A stretch of DNA of 40,697 bases from Nocardia lijiangensis NBRC 108240 (GCF_001613045.1 NZ_BDBP01000022.1:1-40697), one strand, 5' to 3'; positions 8,225 to 15,859 are shown, counted from the first letter of the stretch. Numbers and translations: made by a program. Notes: generated from the letters alone by a model not told the origin.

Positions 8225-8956
8225 ATGACGACGTCGGACGACGCGGCGCTACCGAAGTCGGTGGAACTGTTGTGGCGGCTCGATCAGCCTGGCGGGCGCG
8301 GCCCCAAGCGCGGGCTGACGCTGGACCAGATCCTGGAGGCCGCGATCGAGGTGGCCGACGCGGAGGGCTACGCGGCGCTATCGATGAGCCGGGTGGCCCA
8401 GCAGCTCGGCTTCACCGCCATGTCGCTCTACCGGTACGTCGACAGCAAGAACACCCTGGTCGAACTGCTGCTCGATCGTGTGATCGGCGAACCGCCGCGA
8501 ATCCCGCCCGGGACGCCATGGAGGAAGGGACTGGAGGATTGGGCGCGTAGCGAGTTCGAGGTGATCGGACGGCACCCGTGGTGGCTGGACATCCCGCTCA
8601 AGACGCCGCCGATGGGCCCGAACAACATGGCCTGGCTCGAGGCAGGGCTCGCCACGCTCGCCGACACCCCGGTGCCCGAGCCCGTGCGGCTGCAATTGGT
8701 GATGAACATGTCGCTCTACGTCATCGGCAGGCGCTGGGCAGCCAGCAACGTGGTCGGAGGGGCCGAGGGCGAGGAAGACTTCACCGCGGCGCTGCGGCGC
8801 GTGCTGGACCCGCAGCGGTTTCCCGCGATCGTGTCCGCCCTCACCCACCGGGCCTTCGACCAGGACGACATCGACTGGGCACAAGCCGATTTCGAGTTCG
8901 GCCTGGCGCGGATGCTGGACGGCTACGAAAACCTCATCCGCTCCTTCGAGAGCTGA
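8225..8956 (+). CDS. TetR-family repressor of the adjacent ABC exporter (inferred)
   Basis: 243 residues. The DNA-binding domain spans about 33-80: LTLDQILEAAIEVADAEGYA, then the helix-turn-helix LSMSRVAQQLGFTAMSLYRY. The C-terminal region resembles the TetR_C_1 type found in drug-responsive regulators, with an aromatic-rich stretch HPWWLDIPLKTPPMGPNN that may line a ligand pocket. The start is firm: AAAGGAGGT (8207-8215) lies 9 bases before ATG 8225. Divergent from the DrrAB-like pair with tandem palindromes in between, so autoregulation and repression of the exporter is the natural reading. Its stop is 3 bases from the stop of the convergent bcp gene, with no room for a separate terminator. 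Confidence 0.93.
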   Translation: MTTSDDAALPKSVELLWRLDQPGGRGPKRGLTLDQILEAAIEVADAEGYAALSMSRVAQQLGFTAMSLYRYVDSKNTLVELLLDRVIGEPPRIPPGTPWRKGLEDWARSEFEVIGRHPWWLDIPLKTPPMGPNNMAWLEAGLATLADTPVPEPVRLQLVMNMSLYVIGRRWAASNVVGGAEGEEDFTAALRRVLDPQRFPAIVSALTHRAFDQDDIDWAQADFEFGLARMLDGYENLIRSFES

Positions 8957-8959
8957 CGA

Positions 8960-9439
8960 TCAGACCGACAGGTCGCGACGCAGCTTGGCCACGTGCCCGG
9001 TGGCGCGCACGTTGTACTGCGCGACCTCGATCGTGCCCTGCTCGTCCACCAGGAAGGTGGAGCGGATGACGCCGGTGACGGTCTTGCCGTACATCGTCTT
9101 CTCGCCGAAGGCGCCCCACGCGGCGAGCACCGCGCGTTCCGGATCGGACAGCAGCGGGAAGGTCAGCCCTTCGGCGTCGCGGAACTTGGCCAGCTTGGCG
9201 GGTTTGTCCGGGGAGATGCCGAGGACATCGATGCCCGCGTCGTTCAGTTCGGACAGGTTGTCGCGGAAATCGCAGGCCTGCTTGGTGCAGCCGGGCGTGC
9301 TCGCGGCGGGGTAGAAGTAGACGATCACCTTGCGGCCGCGGTAGTCGGCGAGCGAGACCTCCTTGCCGTCGGCGTCGGGCAGTGTGAACGCGGGGGCGGT
9401 ATCGCCGGGGGAAAGTCGTTGGTTGGTCACGTCCTGCAC
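8960..9439 (-). CDS. bcp: Thiol peroxidase, peroxiredoxin Q/BCP family
   Basis: 159 residues, close to the usual 150-160. Reduces hydrogen peroxide and organic hydroperoxides using thioredoxin-type reductants in the cytoplasm. The thioredoxin fold carries the peroxidatic Cys51 in STPGCTKQACDF and the resolving Cys56 five residues later, the arrangement of atypical two-Cys BCP enzymes. GISPDKPAKL and the C-terminal ATGHVAKLRRDLSV match mycobacterial Bcp almost word for word. The start is uncertain between GTG 9439 (GGGCGG 10 bases upstream) and GTG 9430, which gives an N-terminus more like remembered homologs; an ATG-like extension to 9637 is not credible. Divergent from the DUF3618 gene, as in M. 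tuberculosis Rv2521/Rv2520c. Confidence 0.94.
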   Translation of the reverse strand: MQDVTNQRLSPGDTAPAFTLPDADGKEVSLADYRGRKVIVYFYPAASTPGCTKQACDFRDNLSELNDAGIDVLGISPDKPAKLAKFRDAEGLTFPLLSDPERAVLAAWGAFGEKTMYGKTVTGVIRSTFLVDEQGTIEVAQYNVRATGHVAKLRRDLSV

Positions 9440-9570
9440 GGTAACCGAACCGCCCTCGGGCGGGCGGATACACTCGTCCGCGAGCCCTGGTGACTCGCGA
9501 ACGGCCGGTGGGAACGTCGTCTTCGGCCCGGTTCGCGCCCGGCGGCACGCCCATCGACAGGAGGACATAC

Positions 9571-9792
9571 GTGGCGAAGGACACCGAGCGGATCGAGCGG
9601 GAGATCGAGGCTGCCCGCACTCGGCTGGCGAGCACACTCGACGAGATCGCCGTGCGCGCCGATCCGCAGCGGATCGCGGACGACACCAAGAGCCTGGTCG
9701 TCGCCAAGCTGAACGAACCCAAGGTCAAGTACAGCCTGATCGGCGCGGGTGCGCTGGTCGTCGGCCTGGTGCTGGTGAAGCTCTTCCGCTGA
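9571..9792 (+). CDS. DUF3618 small membrane protein
   Basis: 73 residues. Cytoplasmic N-terminus with a charged helix (DTERIEREIEAARTRLASTL) followed by one membrane helix (YSLIGAGALVVGLVLVKLF) at the C-terminus. The ERIEREIEAAR-x-LASTLDEIA pattern is the DUF3618 signature. Function unknown; the family is widespread in Mycobacteriales and, as remembered, the M. tuberculosis copy Rv2520c sits at the same place beside bcp. GTG 9571 is chosen because AGGAGG (9559-9564) lies 6 bases upstream. A strong terminator follows directly. Confidence 0.9.
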   Translation: MAKDTERIEREIEAARTRLASTLDEIAVRADPQRIADDTKSLVVAKLNEPKVKYSLIGAGALVVGLVLVKLFR

Positions 9793-9807
9793 GCTTTCCG
9801 GCAACCG

Positions 9808-9844
9808 AAAACACCCGGTGTGGCACGGCCACACCGGGTGTTTT
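9808..9844. terminator. Strong bidirectional terminator
   Basis: A perfect 17-bp stem, AAAACACCCGGTGTGGC (9808-9824) and its complement (9828-9844), with a 3-base loop. A-runs and T-runs flank it on both sides, so it serves both the DUF3618 gene and the convergent excalibur gene that ends at 9859. Confidence 0.95.
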
Positions 9845-9858
9845 GTCTATCAGCGGTA

Positions 9859-10152
9859 TCAGACCGTCGGGCAGGCGAATCCGTCGCCGTCGGGGTCCAG
9901 GTGCGGGCCGAAGCCTGGCTCGCCGCGGAAGATCGGCGCGCGACCCGCCGCGCGGGCGTCGTCGCAGTTGGCGAAGGCGCCACCGGCCGAGCCGGTCTGG
10001 GACACACCCGCCGAACCGGTCGCTGCCGACCCGGTATCGATGGCGGAGGAGCCGGTTCCGGCGGAACCGGTCGGGGCGGCCAAGGCGGCGGGCGCCGCAA
10101 GGATGGTCAGTCCAGCGACGGCGGCGCTGACGGTAAGCCGGCGAACGTTCAT
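9859..10152 (-). CDS. Small secreted excalibur-domain protein
   Basis: 97 residues. N-terminal signal peptide: MNVRRLTVSA followed by a hydrophobic core and cleavage near ALAAP. A low-complexity Gly/Ser/Thr linker (TGSAGTGSSAIDTGS) leads to a C-terminal excalibur domain: NCDDARAAGRAPIFRGEP, then DPDGDGFACP. The DPDGDGxxC loop is the calcium-binding motif of this extracellular family, with the two Cys expected to be disulfide linked. ATG 10152 is chosen because GAGGA lies just upstream and the signal peptide then starts at residue 1. A 14-bp hairpin (10173-10209) lies 20 bases upstream. Precise role unknown; the family is often attached to secreted nucleases and wall proteins. A second excalibur gene is at 33242. 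Confidence 0.88.
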   Translation of the reverse strand: MNVRRLTVSAAVAGLTILAAPAALAAPTGSAGTGSSAIDTGSAATGSAGVSQTGSAGGAFANCDDARAAGRAPIFRGEPGFGPHLDPDGDGFACPTV

Positions 10153-10172
10153 GTATTCCTCTGTGTTCTGCG

Positions 10173-10209
10173 GTGGGTGCGGCGTCTTGACGAGCGACGC
10201 CGCACCCAC
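10173..10209 (-). terminator. Perfect 14-bp hairpin between pirin and excalibur genes
   Basis: GTGGGTGCGGCGTC (10173-10186) and its exact complement (10196-10209) flank a 9-base loop. There is no T-run after it on the minus strand. It may be a U-less terminator for the pirin gene, which ends at 10286, or a stable hairpin in the 5' leader of the excalibur gene, which starts at 10152. Confidence 0.6.
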
Positions 10210-10285
10210 TGTTGCGAGGGGCCGCCCAGTTGTCAACCGCGCCGGGCCCGAATTAGGGCCATTAGGGGCTATAGGGCGGCCTCGC

Positions 10286-11263
10286 TCAACGTGCGGGCCT
10301 GGTACCGGGGAGGTGCTCCGCCGGGATGTTGCCCATCCGTCCCGACTGGAAGTCCTCTATGGCCTGAATGATCTCCGCGCGGCTGTTCATGACGAAGGGG
10401 CCGTACTGAACGACGGGTTCGCGGATCGGTTGCCCGCCGAGCAGCAGCACCTCGAGATCGCCGGTGTGATTGCGCTGCTTCGGATCCGCGTCGACGGAAA
10501 TCGAATCGCCTGGCCCGAACACCGCGAGTTGGCCCGCCTCGATCGGCCTGCGCTCGGCGCCGGCCGTGCCGCTGCCCGCGAGCACGTACGCCATTGCTGA
10601 GAAATGCTGCGGCCATGGCGTTTCCAGGCGGCCGCCGGGGCTGATCGACGCGTGCGCGTAGGCGATCGGCGTGTAAGTCGAACCGGGACCGGCGAATCCG
10701 CCGATCTCACCCGCGATCAGCCGCACCAGCGCGCCGCCGTCGTGCGAGCTGACCAGGGTCAGTTCGCTGCCGCGCAGATCCTGGTAGCGCGGCGCTGCGA
10801 ATTTCATGGCGCGCGGCAGATTCACCCACAGCTGCACGCCGTGGAACAAACCGCCGGTGACCACGAGTTCCTCGGGCGGCACCTCGTCGTGCAGGATGCC
10901 GGAGCCCGCGGTCATCCACTGGGTGTCGCCTTCGCTGATGACACCGCCGCCGCCGTTCGAGTCGTGGTGGACCATGGTGCCGTCGAGCATGTAGGTGACG
11001 GTTTCGAAGCCGCGGTGCGGGTGCCAGGGCGCGCCCTTGGCCTCGTGCGGTTCGTAGGTCACCGGGCCCATCTGGTCTAGCAGGATGAAGGGGTCGGCGC
11101 TGCGCAGGTCCACGCTCGGGAAGGGTCTTGTCACCTCGAAGCCCGCGCCCTCGCGCTGCTTGTGCGCGGTGACGACCTGCCTGACCGGCCGCTCGCGCAT
11201 GGTCTCGTCGGGGCGGGGCAGGCGCGGCAGCACCAGGATGTTGTCGGCGGCGATGGCGGGCAT
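10286..11263 (-). CDS. Pirin family protein
   Basis: 325 residues. Bicupin metalloprotein. The N-terminal cupin carries the metal motif PWHPHRGFETVTYMLDG and then WMTAGSGILHDE; together these give the His ligands and the Glu expected of pirins. The second cupin covers the region around AHASISPGGRLETPW to VYG-like GPFVMNS. Some pirins act as quercetin dioxygenases and others as redox-sensing co-regulators; the sequence does not decide. ATG 11263 is chosen because AGGAGGTG sits 5 bases upstream; an in-frame start at 11320 has no such site. It is divergent from a MarR gene over a 78-base gap holding an imperfect palindrome, suggesting the pirin is that regulator's target. Confidence 0.93.
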   Translation of the reverse strand: MPAIAADNILVLPRLPRPDETMRERPVRQVVTAHKQREGAGFEVTRPFPSVDLRSADPFILLDQMGPVTYEPHEAKGAPWHPHRGFETVTYMLDGTMVHHDSNGGGGVISEGDTQWMTAGSGILHDEVPPEELVVTGGLFHGVQLWVNLPRAMKFAAPRYQDLRGSELTLVSSHDGGALVRLIAGEIGGFAGPGSTYTPIAYAHASISPGGRLETPWPQHFSAMAYVLAGSGTAGAERRPIEAGQLAVFGPGDSISVDADPKQRNHTGDLEVLLLGGQPIREPVVQYGPFVMNSRAEIIQAIEDFQSGRMGNIPAEHLPGTRPAR

Positions 11264-11300
11264 GGGAGCACCTCCTGTGCGGATGGCCGGTCTCGGCCTG

Positions 11301-11320
11301 TTGGTGTCCATGTCAACCAA
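11301..11320. promoter_or_regulatory. Imperfect 20-bp palindrome between pirin and MarR genes (possible operator)
   Basis: TTGGT (11301-11305) and ACCAA (11316-11320) are perfect arms around a centre containing CATG, giving a 20-bp site of the size MarR dimers bind. It lies in the 78-base divergent gap and would overlap both promoters. Confidence 0.5.
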
Positions 11321-11341
11321 AGGGGGTTTAGGATCATTCCC

Positions 11342-11806
11342 GTGGTGCGATGGCTGAGCGACGACGAGCAGGAGACCTGGCAGGCCTACATCCGGCTGCG
11401 CCAGCGGATGGACGCGGCGATCATGGCCGGGCTGGCCCGCGACGGGCTCTCATTCGCCGATTACGAGTTGCTCGTCCCGCTCTCCGCCGCGCCGGAGGGG
11501 CGCCTGCGGGCCAAGGAACTCGCGGCAGAGGTGTGCTGGGAGAAGAGCAGGCTGTCCAAGCACCTGGCCAGGATGGCGGCGCGCGGGTTGGTCGAGCGGC
11601 GGCCGTCCGAGGAGGACGCGCGCGGGATCGTCGTCGAGCTGACGGCGGCGGGACGGATCGCGCTCGAGCACGCCGCGCCCAACCATGTGGACCTGGTCCG
11701 CCGTGTCTTCATCGATCCGATGACCGAGGCGGAAGCGAGCATGCTGCGCTCGCTGTCGGACAAGGTCAGCGCCACCGCGCAGAGCGTCACCGATCTCGCG
11801 GTCTGA
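11342..11806 (+). CDS. MarR-family transcriptional regulator
   Basis: 154 residues. Winged-helix repressor: LSFADYELLVPLSAAPEGRL, then the recognition region RAKELAAEVCWEKSRLSKHL and the wing with RRPSEEDARGIVVELTAAG. The Cys in AEVCWEK sits at the start of the recognition helix; a redox role is possible but untested. Start taken as GTG 11342, with TAGGA at 11329-11333; GTG 11345 is equally readable. Divergent from the pirin gene, with a palindrome (11301-11320) between. MarR-pirin pairs are common and usually respond to phenolics or oxidants; the ligand here is unknown. Confidence 0.92.
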   Translation: MVRWLSDDEQETWQAYIRLRQRMDAAIMAGLARDGLSFADYELLVPLSAAPEGRLRAKELAAEVCWEKSRLSKHLARMAARGLVERRPSEEDARGIVVELTAAGRIALEHAAPNHVDLVRRVFIDPMTEAEASMLRSLSDKVSATAQSVTDLAV

Positions 11807-11809
11807 GCG

Positions 11810-12124
11810 CTACGACCACGGCGTGATCGGGGGCTTCACCCACAGCAGCTTCTCGTCCGCGTGCGCGCGCTGCGCCGCGGGGTGGCCGGGGTTGCGGGCG
11901 GCCCATGCGTTCTTCTCGTCGAGCAGCCGGGCGACGGCCAGCCAGGTCTCGTCGGTGCTCGGCGGATTCGTCTCTGCGGCGCGGGCCAGTTTGCGGCGGG
12001 TCGCCGCGGGCATGTCGAGCAGTTCGGCGCCGCTGACATCGCGGTCCCACAAATAGACGGCCAAGCGGCGGGCCTTCTCGGCCCGGCGGCTGACCGACGC
12101 GTCGGAGTGCGCGTAATCGGCCAC
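11810..12124 (-). CDS. Conserved hypothetical protein
   Basis: 104 residues. Soluble, mostly helical, rich in Arg and Ala, no signal peptide or membrane segment. I do not recognise a named family. The N-terminal half (SRRAEKARRLAVYLWDRDVS) and the Trp-rich second half (TWLAVARLLDEKNAWAAR, ending KPPITPW) look conserved in character rather than random. GTG 12124 has AGGA 8 bases upstream. Its stop is 3 bases from the convergent MarR stop. Confidence 0.75.
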   Translation of the reverse strand: MADYAHSDASVSRRAEKARRLAVYLWDRDVSGAELLDMPAATRRKLARAAETNPPSTDETWLAVARLLDEKNAWAARNPGHPAAQRAHADEKLLWVKPPITPWS

Positions 12125-12140
12125 GCGGGCATCCTACGAC

Positions 12141-12183
12141 GAACGCCCCGCACCCGGTCATGGTGACCGGAGGCGGGGCGTTC
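12141..12183. terminator. Terminator downstream of the transglycosylase gene
   Basis: GAACGCCCCGC (12141-12151) pairs with GCGGGGCGTTC (12173-12183), and CCGGTCA (12154-12160) with TGACCGG (12164-12170) inside it, giving a nearly continuous stem. It follows the minus-strand stop at 12201. Confidence 0.85.
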
Positions 12184-12200
12184 CTCGTATTGGAGCCGAA

Positions 12201-12866
12201 TCAGTAGGCGCTGTTCACGTTGTCCATGCTGCCGTAGCGGTCCGCGGCGTAGTTGCAGGCCGCGACGATGTTGGCCACCGGATCCCAGACGTCGAACGGG
12301 GTGCCCGCGACGTGGTAGGCCGCGAAGGTCGGGTCGATGACCTGGAGCAGGCCCTTGGACGGGATGCCCGCGGCGGCGTTGGAGTCCCACAGGTTGATGG
12401 CCTGGGGGTTACCGCTGGACTCGCGGAGGATGTTGCGGTGGATGCCCTCGTAGGAGCCGGGGATGTTGTTGGCGTGCATGATGTCGAGGGCCTGGCGGAT
12501 CCAGCCGTCCAGGTTGTTCTCGTACACCGGCGCAGGCGGGGCGGGCGCGGGCACGGGCATAGGCGCAGGAAGGGGCTCGGGGGCGGGCGCCGGAGCGGGC
12601 ATCGGCGCGGCCTCGGGTGCCGGGGCCGGGGCCGGGGCCGGAACGACAGCCGGGGCGACAGCAGGGGCGACTTCCGCGATGGGGGCGGCGGGAGCGGCCT
12701 CGGGCTGCTGCTCAGCGACCATGGCGACGCGGGCCGGGACAGTGTCGTCGGCCACCGACACCGCCGACGAGGCGGCGACGGCCACGATGCCTGCCGCGGC
12801 TACGGCGAAGGTCAGGCCCTCGCGGAGGGTGGTGCGGCGCAGGGTGGAAAGGCGTCTATCGAGCAT
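12201..12866 (-). CDS. Secreted transglycosylase (SLT/lysozyme-like fold), Pro/Ala-rich
   Basis: 221 residues. Cleaves peptidoglycan glycan strands outside the cell. The N-terminus has a charged stretch and a hydrophobic segment at about 18-36 (signal peptide or anchor). A Pro/Ala repeat region spans about 55-113 and probably crosses the wall. The catalytic SLT domain follows from about 117, with the presumed catalytic Glu149 in NILRESSGNP, then SKGLLQVIDPTF and the C-terminal end DRYGSMDNVNSAY that is typical of these actinobacterial proteins. ATG 12866 is chosen because the signal segment then begins correctly and AAGGAA is upstream; an ORF extension to 13088 is the leader read through. The leader is unusually long and hairpin-rich (12867-13235). 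Confidence 0.92.
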   Translation of the reverse strand: MLDRRLSTLRRTTLREGLTFAVAAAGIVAVAASSAVSVADDTVPARVAMVAEQQPEAAPAAPIAEVAPAVAPAVVPAPAPAPAPEAAPMPAPAPAPEPLPAPMPVPAPAPPAPVYENNLDGWIRQALDIMHANNIPGSYEGIHRNILRESSGNPQAINLWDSNAAAGIPSKGLLQVIDPTFAAYHVAGTPFDVWDPVANIVAACNYAADRYGSMDNVNSAY

Positions 12867-13235
12867 TTCTGAATCGGTTCCTTGTTCGGGGACAGGGGGT
12901 CCGGCCGCACTAGGGCAGCGCGGATCCGGCGGCGGACGCTGGTGGCGCTCGCCGAGAAAAGTCGATGTGCTGTTGTGGATTTGGTTGTGGGGGACACTCC
13001 GGTCCCCGGAACGCGACGGGCTGTGCGGGTACCGGGCGGATTGGGCCCGGGCCGCGGCGTCACGCGGAACTCCACTGCGGTGGAGCAATAGACGGGAGGC
13101 TGGCGATCAGGGATCTGCTGTCGGCTTCACACCCGCGACTGGCTGGTACCTGGATCAGGTCCGTCCGGCCGTTTTCCGAATGCGTGTAAACAACATCTCG
13201 GTCTAACCAAACCTCAGGTCTCTTTGCGACCTGAT
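12867..13235 (-). promoter_or_regulatory. Long structured 5' leader of the transglycosylase gene (riboswitch candidate)
   Basis: This stretch has no gene but several perfect hairpins on the minus strand: GGGGAC/GTCCCC (12990-13007), CTCCAC/GTGGAG (13070-13085), ACCTG/CAGGT (13148-13160) and TCAGGTC/GACCTGA (13214-13234). GAAGCCGACAGC (complement of 13117-13128) resembles the conserved 3' element of c-di-AMP (ydaO) riboswitches, which in actinobacteria often precede cell-wall hydrolase genes. The usual 5' half of that motif (a GGUA-GC-G-rich loop) was not found, so the class is unproven. Confidence 0.35.
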
Positions 13236-13515
13236 TGCAGAATGGTCACGGAAAGTGAACGGAAGATGAACGAGAGCTGAATGGCAGATGCTGCCGATCT
13301 TGGAACGCGCAGGTCGTCGTTACCGAAACGCGATGTATGCAGGGAGTTTGCTCGTAAACTCATTGTGCCGCAGGTCACAAAAATGTTGCAGTGACGTGGG
13401 CCCCATCTTGTGGTTTCGGTCCGAATCACGCCTGTTCTGGGCTGTTCCGACGGCCCAGATCACGGCGTCGTTACCTTCGTGAGACCGCCTGCCGAACAAC
13501 GTTCGGACAAGGTTC
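13236..13515. other. Intergenic stretch with short repeats, no gene supported
   Basis: No credible frame. It holds a dyad CCGAAC (13492-13497) / GTTCGG (13501-13506) with a 3-base spacer that overlaps the first of two head-to-tail copies of GTTCGGACAAG (13501-13511 and 13512-13522). It is probably promoter-proximal sequence for the transglycosylase leader on its left. Confidence 0.4.
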
Positions 13516-13567
13516 GGACAAGAAAAGACCGTGCCCTTGCCCAAACATAGCTGGGGGTGAGGCACGG
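13516..13567 (-). terminator. Terminator of tRNA-Lys
   Basis: On the minus strand CCGTGCC (complement of 13561-13567) pairs with GGCACGG (complement of 13529-13535), with a CCC/GGG inner stem. A T-rich run TCTTTTCTT follows. It begins 10 bases after the tRNA 3' end. Confidence 0.75.
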
Positions 13568-13576
13568 CCTGTACTG

Positions 13577-13649
<73 letters not shown>

Positions 13650-13675
13650 TTGCTCCGTGTTCCGGTGCGGGACAA

Positions 13676-13705
13676 ACAGTAACAGGCCGAAGCCGTAGAA
13701 GTGAA
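13676..13705 (-). promoter_or_regulatory. Probable promoter of tRNA-Lys
   Basis: On the minus strand TTCACT (complement of 13700-13705) and TACTGT (complement of 13676-13681) are 18 bases apart, placing the start about 20 bases before the tRNA. Confidence 0.5.
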
Positions 13706-13743
13706 ATCGCCTGGTGAGGGGCTGTTTCGCGTGGCCGGCGACA

Positions 13744-13755
13744 GGTGTTAACACC
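13744..13755. promoter_or_regulatory. Perfect 12-bp palindrome in the tRNA-Lys / ldtB gap
   Basis: GGTGTTAACACC is its own complement. It lies in the 311-base gap between tRNA-Lys and the L,D-transpeptidase gene, about 205 bases before that gene's start. It could be an operator for either side; otherwise the gap contains only the tRNA promoter. Confidence 0.35.
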
Positions 13756-13960
13756 GGGTCCTTCAAATGGGATCTATCCGGTGGAACTCGGTCCTGGCGT
13801 GATGGTGTTCGCGTTGGATCGGTCTCCACGGACTGGCAGAATGTAAGAACGTGGTCTCGACCGATCCCGCCGACGCGGTGGGTTGAGCTTCTGTAGTCGG
13901 TTGGATCCGAAGCCATCGGCGCATGTCTGGACGGCGCCGAGACTTGAAACGGGGTTGATT

Positions 13961-15175
13961 ATGAGCATTGGTCGAGGTCGGCGGCGTGCGATTCGAATAC
14001 TCAGCGGACCTTTGGTAGTGCTCGCCGTGATCGCATTGGGATCGTCGGCGTGCTCGTCCTCATCCGGCACTGCGGACGCGGCAGTTGCCATCGACCGTAA
14101 CCCGATCACCGAATTGATCAAGCCGAAGCTGCTTGCACCCGTCAAGGACGGCGACAAGGGCGTATCGCCCGGGATGCCGATGACCTTCAAGGTCGACGAC
14201 GGGAAGTTCACCAATGTGACGTTGGTCAATCAGCAGGGCAAGCAGGTCAGCGGCACCCTGGCTCCCGACGGCCGGACCTGGGAGACCGCCGAGGTGCTCG
14301 CCTACGGCAAGACCTATCGGCTCACCGCCGACGCGATCGGTCTCGGCGGCGCCAACACCACCACGCTGAGCTTCACCACCAGCTCGCCGAACAACCAGAC
14401 CAAGCCGTACCTGATCCCGGGGGAGGGTGAGGTCGTCGGCATCGGCCAGCCGGTGGCGATCCAATTCGACGAGAACATCCCGGACCGCGAGGCGGCCCAG
14501 GACGCGATCAAGATCACCACCAACCCACCGGTGGAGGGTGCGTTCTACTGGGTGAACAATCGCGAAGTCCGGTGGCGGCCAGAGCATTTCTGGGCGCCGG
14601 GCACCAGGGTCGACATCCAGGTGAACGTCTACGGCAAGAATCTCGGCAACGGGCTGTACGGCCAGGACAACATCACCTCGCACTTCACCGTCGGCGATGC
14701 CGTGATCTTCACCGCGGACGACGACACGCACCAGGTGACGGTCGAGCAGAACGGCCAGGTGGTCCGCACAATGCCGACCTCGATGGGCAAGGACAGCACG
14801 CCCACCGACAACGGCATCTACATCGTGGCGGACAAGCACGAGAAGATCATCATGGACTCCTCGACCTACGGCGTCGCGGTGAACTCCTCGGACGGCTACC
14901 GCACGCCGGTCGACTTCGCGACCCGAATCTCCTACAGCGGCATCTTCTTCCACTCGGCTCCGTGGTCGGTGGGTCAGCAGGGTTACTCGAACGCCAGTCA
15001 CGGCTGCCTGAACCTGAGCCCCGCGAACGCGCAGTGGGTGTTCAACTTCGCCAAGCGCGGTGACATCACGATCATCAAGAACACCGTGGGCGGCACGCTG
15101 TCCGGCACCGACGGCCTCGGCGACTGGAACATTCCGTGGTCGGAGTGGAAGGCGGGCAACGCGGACATCGGCTAG
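13961..15175 (+). CDS. ldtB: L,D-transpeptidase, LdtMt2 class, lipoprotein-like N-terminus
   Basis: 404 residues. Forms 3->3 cross-links in peptidoglycan outside the membrane and is inhibited by carbapenems in this family. The N-terminus has Arg-rich residues, a hydrophobic core and a Cys in [11 protein letters not shown] that fits a lipobox loosely. Two Ig-like domains follow (about 55-260), then the YkuD catalytic domain. The active-site motif is SHGCLNLS with Cys349 and His347; the flanking [18 protein letters not shown] and the end [18 protein letters not shown] match mycobacterial LdtMt2 nearly word for word. ATG 13961 gives a proper export signal at residue 1; an upstream in-frame start at 13883 does not. 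Same relative position as Rv2518c. A terminator follows. Confidence 0.95.
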   Translation: MSIGRGRRRAIRILSGPLVVLAVIALGSSACSSSSGTADAAVAIDRNPITELIKPKLLAPVKDGDKGVSPGMPMTFKVDDGKFTNVTLVNQQGKQVSGTLAPDGRTWETAEVLAYGKTYRLTADAIGLGGANTTTLSFTTSSPNNQTKPYLIPGEGEVVGIGQPVAIQFDENIPDREAAQDAIKITTNPPVEGAFYWVNNREVRWRPEHFWAPGTRVDIQVNVYGKNLGNGLYGQDNITSHFTVGDAVIFTADDDTHQVTVEQNGQVVRTMPTSMGKDSTPTDNGIYIVADKHEKIIMDSSTYGVAVNSSDGYRTPVDFATRISYSGIFFHSAPWSVGQQGYSNASHGCLNLSPANAQWVFNFAKRGDITIIKNTVGGTLSGTDGLGDWNIPWSEWKAGNADIG

Positions 15176-15197
15176 GCAAGAGTCCGGCATGACAGCG

Positions 15198-15233
15198 AAA
15201 AGGCCCCTGGCGCGAGCGCCGGGGGCCTTTTTC
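15198..15233 (+). terminator. Terminator after the L,D-transpeptidase gene
   Basis: AAAAGGCCCC (15198-15207) pairs with GGGGCCTTTT (15222-15231), with GGCGC/GCGCC inside, followed by T. Serves the plus-strand gene and probably the convergent small gene ending at 15244. Confidence 0.93.
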
Positions 15234-15243
15234 GTGCGTGTAC

Positions 15244-15543
15244 TCAGGGGATGTACGGCCCCGGGGTGCCCGCGCAGGTGAGGTTGGCGTTGATCGCGCT
15301 GCCCAAGGCCGCGCAGACCAGCGGGCCGCCGAAGATGATCTGCTCCAGCGCAGAGCCGGAGCCCGTGGTTGTTGCGCCGCCCGAGGATCCGGTGCTGGAC
15401 GAGGATCCGCTCGTGATGCCCGCGGAACCGGAGTCGGCGGGCAGGTCGATCGGAGTCGCCTCGCGCGCCGCCGAGGCGGTGCCGGTGGATCCGCTGAGCA
15501 AGGTGGCGCCGACGAGAGCTGCGAGAACGGCGGAACGCTTCAC
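15244..15543 (-). CDS. Small secreted protein, unknown function
   Basis: 99 residues. A clear signal peptide at 1-27 (KRSAVLAALVGATLL, cleavage near ASA-A). Then a Ser/Gly/Thr-rich linker (about 38-65) and a short conserved-looking C-terminus with two Cys, GGPLVCAALGSAI and NLTCAGTPGP, probably disulfide bonded. No family recognised. GTG 15543 puts the signal peptide at the N-terminus; AGGAG lies about 14 bases upstream, farther than usual, so the start is moderately certain. Confidence 0.75.
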   Translation of the reverse strand: MKRSAVLAALVGATLLSGSTGTASAAREATPIDLPADSGSAGITSGSSSSTGSSGGATTTGSGSALEQIIFGGPLVCAALGSAINANLTCAGTPGPYIP

Positions 15544-15690
15544 GTGGTGCTGTCTTTCTCCTGAACCGGGCGATGCCACGGCGGCACGCCCTGGTGCCGC
15601 AGTTTACGGCCGCGTGGAGAGATCCGGGACACATTTGGCACTACGTGCGTTTCAGAACACATTCCAGTCCTGTGGCGCCTGCCCGGAAAC

Positions 15691-15727
15691 GCGAAATGCG
15701 CGAGTCCATCGGACTCGCGCATTTCGC
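15691..15727 (-). terminator. Perfect 17-bp hairpin after tRNA-His
   Basis: GCGAAATGCGCGAGTCC (15691-15707) and its exact complement (15711-15727) with a 3-base loop. It begins 4 bases after the 3' end of tRNA-His and is followed on the minus strand by GTTTCC, a weak T-run. Confidence 0.85.
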
Positions 15728-15731
15728 ATGG

Positions 15732-15805
15732 GGTGAGTGACGGGACTCGAACCCGCGACATCCAGGATCACAACCTGGTGCTCTACCAACTGAACTACAC
15801 TCACC
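15732..15805 (-). tRNA. tRNA-His (anticodon GTG)
   Basis: 74 bases including the extra G at position -1 that pairs with C73, the hallmark of histidine tRNAs. Acceptor GTGAGTG/CACTCAC, anticodon stem CCAGG/CCTGG with loop TTGTGAT, T loop TTCGAGT. CCA not encoded. It sits beside orn, as in mycobacteria. Confidence 0.97.
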
Positions 15806-15859
15806 ATCACCGGTGTAATACCGGCGCGCTAGATACTAGCGTGCCGACCCGGCGATTCC

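Noticed and set aside
13030..13130. SAM-IV riboswitch in the transglycosylase leader
   Set aside because: CTCCACCGCAGTGGAG and a following CCGCGTGA resemble part of the SAM-IV consensus, but the rest does not fit and the gene is not in methionine metabolism.
13492..13506. LexA/SOS box
   Set aside because: CGAAC and GTTCG are present but separated by 3 bases instead of 4, and no SOS gene follows.
14060..15634. Long open frame opposite the L,D-transpeptidase gene
   Set aside because: It is an Arg/His/Val-rich antisense shadow of a gene with intact family motifs; such frames are common in high-GC DNA.
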